Shown one piece after another: positions 57,090-64,000 of a DNA stretch of 64,000 nt. The notes beneath the pieces were generated by a model. It searched no databases and was not told where the DNA came from. It saw only the letters and a program-made list of their open reading frames with translations. Position numbers and translations under genes: made by a program. Source of the stretch: Brevundimonas sp. SORGH_AS_0993 (GTDB taxonomy: Bacteria > Pseudomonadota > Alphaproteobacteria > Caulobacterales > Caulobacteraceae); the NCBI RefSeq assembly GCF_030818545.1, contig NZ_JAUTAH010000001.1:2795001-2859000 (forward strand). Direction: 5' to 3'. How positions within the stretch are numbered: position 1 is the first letter of the stretch; every line of letters starts with the position of its first letter.

Positions 57090-57114
57090 GCCGGAACCGC
57101 GGCGCGGTTCCGGC
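57090..57114 (-). terminator. Hairpin downstream of glk
   Basis: An 11-base perfect stem, GCCGGAACCGC (57090-57100) with GCGGTTCCGGC (57104-57114), loop of three, 15 bp beyond the glk stop in the direction of transcription. It has no T-tract on the minus strand, so it would need Rho or act as a 3'-end stabiliser of the zwf-pgl-edd-glk transcript. Confidence 0.55.
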
Positions 57115-57129
57115 TAAAACGATCCGGCT

Positions 57130-58101
57130 TTAGTTTTCGGCCTCAGCGAAGGCGACGCGCGCTGCGCCCAGCAGGGCGGCATGCTTGTGCATGATCACCT
57201 TGGTCGGGATTTCGGACATATAATCCTTGAACCGGCCCTTGCGCTCGAACCGCTGGCGGAAGGGGCTGGCCTTGATGAAGGGCAGGATGCGCGGAACGAT
57301 GCCGCCCGCGATATAGACGCCGCCGCGCGCGCCGGTGGTCAGGGCGATGTCGCCGGCCACGGCGCCCAGGATGGCGCAGAAGCGGGCCAGGGTCGCGCCG
57401 CACGGGCTGTTCGGATCTGCCATCGCCGTCTGGGTGATCTGGGCCGGATCGTCGATGTGGGTCTCGCGCCCGTCGATCTCGGCCAGCGCCCGGTGCATGT
57501 TCAAAAGACCGGGGCCGCAGATCAGACGCTCGATGGACACCCGGTCATAGCGGCGACGGAGAATACGCAGAATTTCGTCCTCGATCGGATCACCGGGCGG
57601 GAAGCAGGCGTGGCCGCCCTCTGACGGCATGGCCATCTCTTTGCCGTGGGCGTCGCGCACCAGGGCCGAGACGCCGAAGCCGGTTCCGGGGCCCAGCACC
57701 GCCACGGTCGCATGGGGATCGCCGTCCACCGGGCCGCCCAGGCTTTCCAGCTGGTCTTCGGGCACGATGGGGGCGCCCCAGGCCAGGGCTTCGAAATCGT
57801 TGATCAGCTTGACCGGCTTCAGCCCCAGGGTCTGAAGCTCGCTTTCGGACACTTGCCAGGGCGAGTTGGTCAGGTCGATGGCGCCGTCGGTGACGGGGCC
57901 TGCCACGGCGATGACCCCGCCCGTCGGCTTCACGTCGCAGCCGTCGATGAAGGCGGCGACGCCTTCCAGAAAGGTCGGATAGGTCTCGGCCGGGAAGCTG
58001 TCGTGGTGCTCCAGCACGGGCTTGCCGTCGACCATGCGGGTCAGGGCGAAGCGGGCGTTGGTGCCGCCGACGTCGCCGACGAGGAGAGTCTTGTCATTCA
58101 T
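57130..58101 (-). CDS. glk: Glucokinase
   Basis: 323 residues. The ATP-binding start is LLVGDVGGTNARFAL, with AVAGPVTDGAIDLTN, KLINDFEALAWG, LGPGTGFGVSALV and the PSEGGHACFPP segment, all of the Glk (GlkA) family rather than ROK. It phosphorylates glucose, here including glucose from sucrose hydrolysis, to feed G6P dehydrogenase in the same operon. It is the last gene of zwf-pgl-edd-glk, 32 bp after edd. Confidence 0.95.
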   Translation of the reverse strand: MNDKTLLVGDVGGTNARFALTRMVDGKPVLEHHDSFPAETYPTFLEGVAAFIDGCDVKPTGGVIAVAGPVTDGAIDLTNSPWQVSESELQTLGLKPVKLINDFEALAWGAPIVPEDQLESLGGPVDGDPHATVAVLGPGTGFGVSALVRDAHGKEMAMPSEGGHACFPPGDPIEDEILRILRRRYDRVSIERLICGPGLLNMHRALAEIDGRETHIDDPAQITQTAMADPNSPCGATLARFCAILGAVAGDIALTTGARGGVYIAGGIVPRILPFIKASPFRQRFERKGRFKDYMSEIPTKVIMHKHAALLGAARVAFAEAEN

Positions 58102-58133
58102 TGTAGGGCGTTTCCTGCGGTCGGTTCGGCGGA

Positions 58134-60023
58134 TTAGGCGTCCACGGTCCGGTCGACGAAGTTCGGGTTGGGCGGCGTGTCGTCGTGACCGCCCGATCCT
58201 GGCGGAATGGCGAAACAGACGGTCGCCCCCTGTTCGGCGGTGGTGACGACGTGGCGGAAGGCGCCGAACAGTTCACGGCCATAGCCCCAGGACGAACCCT
58301 CGGCATGGACGCTGGATCGGGTCGCGGCGGGGCGGGCGGTCAAATCGCCGACGCCCACCGTGGTCAGAACCCCGGCCTCGGCGTCCAGGCGGATGATGTC
58401 GCCGTCCTTCACATGGGCCAGGGGGCCGCCGGCCAGGGCCTCCGGGCTGACGTGGATGGCGGCCGGGGTCTTGCCGCTGGCGCCCGACATGCGGCCGTCG
58501 GTGACGAAGGCGACCTTGAATCCCTTGTCCTGGATGACCGACAGGGCGGGCGACAGGCTGTGCAGTTCGGGCATGCCGTTGGCTTTCGGCCCCTGGAAGC
58601 GCAGGACCACGACCACGTCGCGGAACAGCTTGCCGTCCTTGAACGCCTGAAGCGCGTCTTCCTGGGTTTCGAAGACGGCGGCGGGCGCCTCGACGATGCG
58701 GTTCTCGGGCTTGACCGCCGAGATCTTGATGACGGCGCGGCCCAGGTCGCCCTTGACCAGGCGCAGGCCGCCCTCGCGGTCGAACGGGTCGGAGGCGGGG
58801 CGCAGGATGTCGCGGTCCAGACTCTCGCTCACCCCGTCGCGCCAGACCAGTTCGCCGTCCACAATCGACGGTTCCTGGAAATAGGCCTCTATGCCGCGAC
58901 CCATGATGGTCGTCACGTCGGTGTGGATGTGGCCGTTCTCGGCCAGTTCTCGGGCCACGAAGGCGACGCCGCCGGCGGCCTGGAAGGCGTTCACGTCGGC
59001 CGAACCGTTGGGATAGACGCGGGCCAGCAGCGGCGTGACCGAAGACAGTTCGTCCATGTCGGTCCAGTCGATCAGCACGCCCGCCGCCCGCGCCATGGCG
59101 ACCAGATGGATCGCGTGGTTGGTCGATCCGCCGGTGGCCAGCAGGGCCACGATCATGTTGACGATGGACTTCTCGTCGATGACGTCGGCCATACGGCTCT
59201 CGCCGCTGCGGGCCAGTTCGATCGCCCGCTTGGCCGCCGCCGCCGTCAGGGCGTCGCGCAGGCCGGTGTCGGGGTGGACGAAGGCGGTGGAGGGCATATG
59301 CAGCCCGCCCAGCTCCATCATCATCTGGTTGGAATTGGCCGTGCCGTAGAAAGTGCAGGTGCCGGGCGAGTGATAGCTGCCGATCTCGCTTTCCAGCAGG
59401 GTCTGACGATCCACCTTGTTCTGGGCGTACTCGGCGCGGACGCGGGCCTTTTCGGCGTTCGGAATACCCGAGGGCATGGGACCGGCGGGGGCGAAGACGA
59501 CGGGCAGGTGGCCGAAGGCCAGGGCCCCCATAAACAGGCCCGGCACGATCTTGTCGCAGACGCCCAGCATCAGGGCGGCGTCGAATGCGTCGTGGGTCAG
59601 GCCCACGCCGGCCGACATGGCGATGACGTCGCGGCTGAACAGCGACAGCTCCATGCCCGGACGGCCTTGCGTGACGCCGTCGCACATGGCGGGCGTGCCG
59701 CCGGCGACTTGGGCCGTGGCGCCGACCTCGCGCACCGCCGCGCGCACTACGCCAGGGAAGCGTTCGAACGGCTGGTGGGCCGACAGCATGTCGTTATAGG
59801 CGGTGACAATGCCCAGATTGGGCTTGGACCCGTCCATCGCGGTGAGTTTGTCGGCGATGGTCTGGCCGGCGAAGGCGTGGGCCCAGTTGGCGCAGGACAG
59901 CTTGGCCCGGCCGGCGCCCGAATCCCGCGCGGCGTTCATGCGGCGCAGGTAGTCGGCGCGGGTCGCGCGGCTCTTTTCGACGATGCGGGCCGTGACCGCG
60001 GCTACGGTGGGATGAAGCGCCAT
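58134..60023 (-). CDS. edd: 6-phosphogluconate dehydratase
   Basis: 629 residues from ATG 60023. It belongs to the IlvD/Edd family, with iron-sulphur cysteines in [13 protein letters not shown] and [32 protein letters not shown], and [19 protein letters not shown] near the C-terminus. The length and the phrase [13 protein letters not shown] show Edd rather than IlvD. It makes KDPG from 6-phosphogluconate, the committed Entner-Doudoroff step. One base separates it from pgl. Confidence 0.96.
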   Translation of the reverse strand: MALHPTVAAVTARIVEKSRATRADYLRRMNAARDSGAGRAKLSCANWAHAFAGQTIADKLTAMDGSKPNLGIVTAYNDMLSAHQPFERFPGVVRAAVREVGATAQVAGGTPAMCDGVTQGRPGMELSLFSRDVIAMSAGVGLTHDAFDAALMLGVCDKIVPGLFMGALAFGHLPVVFAPAGPMPSGIPNAEKARVRAEYAQNKVDRQTLLESEIGSYHSPGTCTFYGTANSNQMMMELGGLHMPSTAFVHPDTGLRDALTAAAAKRAIELARSGESRMADVIDEKSIVNMIVALLATGGSTNHAIHLVAMARAAGVLIDWTDMDELSSVTPLLARVYPNGSADVNAFQAAGGVAFVARELAENGHIHTDVTTIMGRGIEAYFQEPSIVDGELVWRDGVSESLDRDILRPASDPFDREGGLRLVKGDLGRAVIKISAVKPENRIVEAPAAVFETQEDALQAFKDGKLFRDVVVVLRFQGPKANGMPELHSLSPALSVIQDKGFKVAFVTDGRMSGASGKTPAAIHVSPEALAGGPLAHVKDGDIIRLDAEAGVLTTVGVGDLTARPAATRSSVHAEGSSWGYGRELFGAFRHVVTTAEQGATVCFAIPPGSGGHDDTPPNPNFVDRTVDA

Positions 60024-60024
60024 G

Positions 60025-60738
60025 TCAGCCTTCCTCCGTCCACAAGACTTCAAGGGGAACGCCGGCGGCGATCAGGGCGGCGATGGGCTGGGTCTTCGGA
60101 TCGCCTTGGGTCTGTTCCTCGAAGACGCGGCGTTTGGCTGCGCCCTTCAGGCCCAGGATCACCCGGCCGGCGGACATCAGATAGGGCAGGTTGATCGACA
60201 GGCGTTCGAGGGTCGGCGCCGCGCCGTCGCGGCCGTGCGGCACGCCGAGAACCGTCGGCTTCAGGGTGGGCGTCAGCAGGGTCTTCAGCGTCGGGCTTTC
60301 GGGGAACATGGAACAGATATGGCCATCCTCTCCCATGCCGAGAAGGACGGCGTCGAAACGCCCGCCCGCCTGGGCCAGCGCATGGGCGGCCACAATGGCG
60401 GCGCGGTCCACCGTGACCTCGGGCGTGTAGAGGGGAATGAAGCGGGCGGCGGCCGCCTTGTCTTGCAACAGGACGTCTCGGATCAGCCGGGCGTTGGATT
60501 CCGGCGCGCTTTCGGGGACGTAGCGTTCGTCCACCAGAGTGACGGCGACCTTCGCCCAGTCCAGATCGGTCGCGGCGAGGCGGCGATAGACGGGGGCGGG
60601 GGTCGAACCGCCAGGACCGGCGAAGACGGCGCAGCCCTTGTCGGCCAGCGCGGCGCCCAGGGTCTCGGCCAGGCGCGCGGCGATGGCCTCGGCCCAGGCG
60701 TCGACGGTGGGGAAGGTTTCGATCACGGCTTCAGACAT
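60025..60738 (-). CDS. pgl: 6-phosphogluconolactonase
   Basis: 237 residues. The lactonase/NagB-like fold shows as [37 protein letters not shown] and [17 protein letters not shown]. It hydrolyses 6-phosphogluconolactone from G6P dehydrogenase to 6-phosphogluconate. It overlaps zwf by eight bases and is one base from edd, so all three are translated in close coupling. Confidence 0.95.
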   Translation of the reverse strand: MSEAVIETFPTVDAWAEAIAARLAETLGAALADKGCAVFAGPGGSTPAPVYRRLAATDLDWAKVAVTLVDERYVPESAPESNARLIRDVLLQDKAAAARFIPLYTPEVTVDRAAIVAAHALAQAGGRFDAVLLGMGEDGHICSMFPESPTLKTLLTPTLKPTVLGVPHGRDGAAPTLERLSINLPYLMSAGRVILGLKGAAKRRVFEEQTQGDPKTQPIAALIAAGVPLEVLWTEEG

Positions 60739-62188
60739 CCGTCGTGTTCCACTCGCGGCCCGTGCGCATCATCAGCATGTCGGCGCTGTCGGGGCCCCAG
60801 GTGCCGGCGACATATTCGTCGGGCTTGTGACCGGACTCGGCCCAGGCATCGGCGACTTCGTCCACCCATTTCCACGCCTGTTCGGCTTCGTCTCGGCGGA
60901 CGAACAAGGTGGAGTCGCCATGCATGGCGTCCAGCAGCAGGCGCTCATAGGCGATGCGACGACGCGGCGGGGCGGCGGATTTGCCGTCGACCCCCCAGGA
61001 CAGGCTCATGGTGATGGGCTGCAACTGCATCCGCTTGTCCAGGCCGGGGCGCTTGTTCATCACCGTAAGGGAGATGTCCTCCTCGGGCTGAAGCTCGATG
61101 ATCATGCGGTTGGCCGGGGCCTCGCCATCTTCATTGTCGAAGATGGAGTGGGGCACGGGCTTGAACTGGATGACGATCTCGGTGCGCTTCTCGGGCAGAC
61201 GCTTGCCGGTCCGCATGAAGAAGGGCACGCCCGCCCAGCGCCAGTTGTCGATGTCGGCGCGGATGGCGACGAAGGTTTCGGTGTCGGACGGCTGGCCGCG
61301 TTCCTCGTCATAGCCCTTGACCGGCTTGCCTTCGCTGACGCCCGCCACATACTGGCCGCGCACGGTGACACGTTCGGCGTCCTCCGGCGTGATCGGGCGC
61401 AGGGACCGCAGCACCTTGACCTTTTCGTTGCGCAGGGACTCGGGGTCCAGGTCGCTGGGCGGCTCCATGGCCACGAGGCACAGTAGCTGGAGCATGTGAT
61501 TCTGCAGCATGTCGCGCAGGGCGCCGTACTCGTCGTAATAGGGCCAGCGGTCGCCGACCCCCACGGTCTCGCCGATGGTGATCTGGACGTGGTCGATCGT
61601 CAGATTGTTCCACAGCGGCTCGAAGATGGTGTTGCCGAAACGCAGGGCCGTCAGGTTCTGGACCGTCTCCTTGCCCAGATAGTGGTCGATGCGGAACACC
61701 TGGTCCTCGCGGAAGGCGTGGGCCACGGCGTCGTCGATCTCTCGGAAGGACTTCAGATCGCGGCCGACCGGCTTCTCCAGCACGATGCGGCAGTTGCGCT
61801 CGGCCAAGCCCGCGGCCTTCATCGCCGTGACGATGCGGCCGTAAAGAGACGGCGAGACTGCCAGGAAGGAGGTGACTTCGCCGTCGCCCACCTTGTCCTT
61901 GAGCGGCCTCAGACTGTCGGCCGAGGTGGCGTCCACCGCCAGATAGTCGAGTCGGGCCTTCATCTTGGCCCAGGAATGATCGTCCCACGCCTTGTCCGCC
62001 TCGGCTCGGGCCTTCACCGCCTCATGCACCTTGGCGATGTATTCCTCGGCCGTCTCCTCGGACCGGGCTGCGCCGATGATCTTCAGCCCGTCGGGCAGCA
62101 GGCCGTCGTGTTCGAGAAAATAGAGCGAAGGCAGCAGCATCCGCATCGCCAGATCGCCGCCGCCGCCGAACAGAATGAGAGCCGCCAT
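60731..62188 (-). CDS. zwf: Glucose-6-phosphate 1-dehydrogenase
   Basis: 485 residues. NADP-binding start ILFGGGGDLAMRMLLPSLYF, active-site RIDHYLGKETVQNLTALRF, KPVGRDLKSF and C-terminal LLLDAMHGDSTLFVRRDEAE identify the family. It makes 6-phosphogluconolactone and NADPH. First gene of zwf-pgl-edd-glk. Only 47 bp lie between it and the hisIE stop upstream, so its promoter is either very compact, inside hisIE, or the operon is read from the histidine genes. Confidence 0.97.
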   Translation of the reverse strand: MAALILFGGGGDLAMRMLLPSLYFLEHDGLLPDGLKIIGAARSEETAEEYIAKVHEAVKARAEADKAWDDHSWAKMKARLDYLAVDATSADSLRPLKDKVGDGEVTSFLAVSPSLYGRIVTAMKAAGLAERNCRIVLEKPVGRDLKSFREIDDAVAHAFREDQVFRIDHYLGKETVQNLTALRFGNTIFEPLWNNLTIDHVQITIGETVGVGDRWPYYDEYGALRDMLQNHMLQLLCLVAMEPPSDLDPESLRNEKVKVLRSLRPITPEDAERVTVRGQYVAGVSEGKPVKGYDEERGQPSDTETFVAIRADIDNWRWAGVPFFMRTGKRLPEKRTEIVIQFKPVPHSIFDNEDGEAPANRMIIELQPEEDISLTVMNKRPGLDKRMQLQPITMSLSWGVDGKSAAPPRRRIAYERLLLDAMHGDSTLFVRRDEAEQAWKWVDEVADAWAESGHKPDEYVAGTWGPDSADMLMMRTGREWNTTDV

Positions 62189-62235
62189 GAATTTCCCTCG
62201 ATCATCCCATTGGCTGGGACGTACGCCTTTACGGT

Positions 62236-62859
62236 CTAGCCGCCGCCTTTGCCCGCTTCCGCGCGCGAGGCCAACACGTCCAGCACGTCTTGAAACACCA
62301 TGTTACGGGCATGGAGAAGGACGAGCAGGTGATAGATCAAATCCGCGGCCTCGCTGGCGAGTTCCTCGTCAGGGCCGGCGACCCCGGCCAACGCGGTCTC
62401 CACCCCTTCTTCGCCCACCTTTTGGGCGATGCGTTTGGGCCCCTGGGCGATCAGCCTGGCGGTCCAGCTTTCGGACGGATCGGCGGCAGCGCGTTCGGCT
62501 ATGGTGCGTTCCAGCCGGGCGATCCGGCCAAGACCCGGCGCGTCGGCCTCGCCGAAACAGCTGGTGCGATGCAGATGGCAGGCGTCGCCGACCGGATTGA
62601 CCGCCAGAACCAGGGCGTCGGCGTCGCAGTCGGGCGTAATGGAGACGACATGCAGCCGGTCGCCCGAGGTCTCGCCCTTCCTCCACCGCCCGCCGCGCGA
62701 GCGCGAGAAGAAGGTGGCCTCGCCCGACTGGATCGTCTCCTCCAGGGCCGCGCGATCCATATAGGCCAAGGTCAGAACCTGAAGCGTGGCTGCGTCCTGG
62801 ACCACGACGGGGACCAGGCCGTTCCCTTTCGCGAAATCGATGGTGGCGGGGTCGATCAT
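62236..62859 (-). CDS. hisIE: Bifunctional phosphoribosyl-AMP cyclohydrolase / phosphoribosyl-ATP pyrophosphatase
   Basis: 207 residues from ATG 62859. The N-terminal HisI domain has VQDAATLQVLTLAYMDRAAL, SRGGRWRKGETSGDRL and the zinc-site DCDADALVLAV and HLHRTSCF. The C-terminal HisE domain has KVGEEGVETALAGVAGP and LIYHLLVLLHARN with the pyrophosphatase glutamates. Steps two and three of histidine synthesis in one protein. In many alphaproteobacteria these are separate genes, so the fusion is notable. Its leader is the second 125-bp palindromic element. Confidence 0.93.
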   Translation of the reverse strand: MIDPATIDFAKGNGLVPVVVQDAATLQVLTLAYMDRAALEETIQSGEATFFSRSRGGRWRKGETSGDRLHVVSITPDCDADALVLAVNPVGDACHLHRTSCFGEADAPGLGRIARLERTIAERAAADPSESWTARLIAQGPKRIAQKVGEEGVETALAGVAGPDEELASEAADLIYHLLVLLHARNMVFQDVLDVLASRAEAGKGGG

Positions 62860-62866
62860 TTGTTTC

Positions 62867-62991
62867 CGTTCGTCCCCGCGAAAGCGGAGACCCAGTTCTG
62901 TGGTGTGACGGGTCTTGAATAGGGCTCTGTGCACGAAGCGCGACGATTATCGCCCAAAGCGCCGGCTCCCGGCTTTCGGGGGGACGAGCGG
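62867..62991. repeat. 125-bp palindromic intergenic element, copy 2
   Basis: The outer arms, near 62867-62887 and 62969-62991, carry CGTTCGTCCCCGCGAAAGCG and its imperfect inverse, clearly the same arm family as the element at 44890 (shared GCGAAAGC core and inverse GGCTTTCG). Total length is again 125 bp. It lies between hisF and hisIE and ends seven bases before the hisIE ATG on the minus strand. Confidence 0.75.
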
Positions 62992-63001
62992 GTGAAAAAC
63001 G

Positions 63002-63769
63002 TCACAGTCTCATCTCCAGGCCCTGATCGGCCAGGTATCGCTTCAGGTCGGGAATGGCGATGGCGCCGGTATGAAAGACGCTGGCGGCCAGGGCCCCCGA
63101 TACGTCGGCCTGGTCGAAGACGTCGCGGAAATGCTCGGGCGCGCCGGCGCCGCCCGAGGCGATGAGGGGGATGGTCAGGCGCGCGCGGGCCGCTGACAGC
63201 TGTTCCAGATCATAGCCGCGCCGCACCCCGTCCTGGTCGATGCAGTTCAGCACGATCTCGCCGGCGCCCAGCCCTTGCGCCTGATCCAGCCAGTCCAGGG
63301 TGCGTTTGCCGGCGCGGCGGCGGGCTTCAGGGTCGCCGGTGTATTTGTGGACGACCCAGTCGCCGTCTTCGAACCGACTGTCGACGCCGACGACGACGCA
63401 CTGGCTGCCCAGCCGTTCGGCCATCTCCGCGATCAGTTCGGGTCGTTCCAGGGCGGGGGAGTTGATCGACACCTTGTCCGCCCCGTGATCCAGGCAGCGC
63501 GCGGCCTGCTCCACGCTGCGGATGCCGCCGGCGACGCAGAAGGGGATGTCCAGCAGGCGGGCGATGTCCCGGATCCAGCCATAGTCCAGGGTCCGGCCCT
63601 CGGGGCTGGCGGCGATGTCGTAGAAGACCAGTTCGTCGGCGCCCGCGTCCCGGTAACGGGCCGCCAGATCGGCGGCGTCGCCCATGTCTGTGTGGCCGAT
63701 GAACTTCACGCCCTTAACCACCCGGCCGTCCTTGACGTCCAGGCAGGGGATTATCCGCCGGGCGGTCAT
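63002..63769 (-). CDS. hisF: Imidazole glycerol phosphate synthase cyclase subunit
   Basis: 255 residues. TIM barrel with ARRIIPCLDVKDGRVVKGV at the start (catalytic Asp), AVGVDSRFEDGDWVVHKY-type second catalytic Asp in VVGVDSRFEDGDW, and LIASGGAGAPEHFRDVF. With HisH it closes the imidazole ring. It precedes hisIE and follows hisA on the minus strand, 31 bp apart, an order hisA-hisF-hisIE of the usual alphaproteobacterial histidine cluster. Confidence 0.97.
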   Translation of the reverse strand: MTARRIIPCLDVKDGRVVKGVKFIGHTDMGDAADLAARYRDAGADELVFYDIAASPEGRTLDYGWIRDIARLLDIPFCVAGGIRSVEQAARCLDHGADKVSINSPALERPELIAEMAERLGSQCVVVGVDSRFEDGDWVVHKYTGDPEARRRAGKRTLDWLDQAQGLGAGEIVLNCIDQDGVRRGYDLEQLSAARARLTIPLIASGGAGAPEHFRDVFDQADVSGALAASVFHTGAIAIPDLKRYLADQGLEMRL

Positions 63770-63800
63770 TGGAACACCCCCCTGTCTGAAGAACGGGCGG

Positions 63801-64000
63801 TCATGCCGCCGCCGCTATGGCTTGCGGCAAGGTGAATTGGTTTTCGTAGAGCGCCCGGCCGACGATGGCGCCATGGCAGCCCAGGGCCTTGATCGCCGCA
63901 AGATCGTCCAGGGACGACACCCCCCCCGAAGCCTGAAGCACCAGATCGGGGCGGCGCTGGCGGATCTCGGCCAGCAGGTCCAGGTTCGGGCCGGTCAGGG
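63801..64000 (-). CDS. hisA: Phosphoribosylformimino-5-aminoimidazole carboxamide ribotide isomerase HisA (C-terminal part)
   Basis: Only the last 66 residues are visible before the window edge. They read [19 protein letters not shown], then [19 protein letters not shown] and [16 protein letters not shown], the standard C-terminus of HisA with its second half-barrel phosphate site. A run of eight G in the coding strand stays in frame. Same strand and order as in other alphaproteobacterial his operons, upstream of hisF. Confidence 0.92.
   Translation of the reverse strand, partial: LTGPNLDLLAEIRQRRPDLVLQASGGVSSLDDLAAIKALGCHGAIVGRALYENQFTLPQAIAAAA

Noticed and set aside
58185..60194. A 669-codon open frame on the plus strand opposite edd
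   Set aside because: It is the antisense shadow of a firmly identified edd gene in GC-rich DNA; its translation is Gly/Ala/Asp/Arg-rich without any family motif. The long antisense frames at 52565-54853, 4415-6322 and 3019-4731 are rejected for the same reason.
63919..63926. A run of eight C in hisA as a possible frameshift
   Set aside because: Translating through it (SGGVSS on the minus strand) keeps perfect HisA sequence on both sides, so the length is correct.

Overview
The window is GC-rich DNA, roughly two-thirds GC by eye, with dense genes, 4-bp ATGA/GTGA overlaps and long meaningless antisense ORFs. Gene content points to the alphaproteobacterial family Caulobacteraceae, most likely Brevundimonas or a close relative. 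The evidence is the hemD-hemC/tsaD-gpsA block, a ccmI-ccmE-ccmF-ccmH operon followed by a DegP-type protease, an OmpR/EnvZ-type pair and glnE, a zwf-pgl-edd-glk Entner-Doudoroff operon, and many TonB-dependent receptors and exported peptidases. The genus is an inference; no 16S gene is present.

Positions 1-28.4 kb are accessory in character. After the end of an OprB-type porin and an IS5-family transposase remnant comes a peptide/amino-acid locus (1.35-19.5 kb). It holds four serine carboxypeptidases of family S10 (one frameshifted), a TonB-dependent receptor (also frameshifted), an exported M61-like metallopeptidase, two ornithine cyclodeaminase/mu-crystallin family proteins, an exported class V PLP enzyme, an APC permease, an AsnC/Lrp regulator and a class I/II aminotransferase. 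An IS6-family transposase remnant separates this from a complete sucrose locus (19.8-27.5 kb): TonB-dependent receptor (SuxA-like), LacI regulator (SuxR-like), MFS transporter (SuxC-like), ROK fructokinase and amylosucrase/sucrose hydrolase (SuxB-like). Three near-identical LacI-type operators sit at its two outward promoters. Gene debris (a primase-like fragment and a BRCT fragment) then lies against the 3' end of tRNA-Thr(CGT).

Positions 28.4-64 kb look like core genome: haem synthesis (hemD, hemC), tsaD, gpsA, a Rieske protein, an ABC-2 exporter, c-type cytochrome maturation, DegP, a two-component system, glnE, an EF-hand/ECF-sigma/anti-sigma/metal-sensor-like cassette, a KDPG-aldolase-family gene, an acyl-CoA dehydrogenase pair, homogentisate dioxygenase, the zwf-pgl-edd-glk operon and histidine genes (hisIE fusion, hisF, partial hisA).

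Metabolically the pieces join up. Sucrose taken up and split by the sux locus would give glucose for Glk and fructose for the ROK kinase, and both feed the Entner-Doudoroff enzymes at 57-62 kb. Peptides trimmed in the periplasm by the S10/M61 enzymes would give amino acids for the APC permease and the aminotransferases.

The least expected structural signal is a family of intergenic palindromes. Two elements of exactly 125 bp, plus one tandem-repeat hairpin, each end 7-9 nt upstream of a start codon (histidine kinase, glnE, hisIE).
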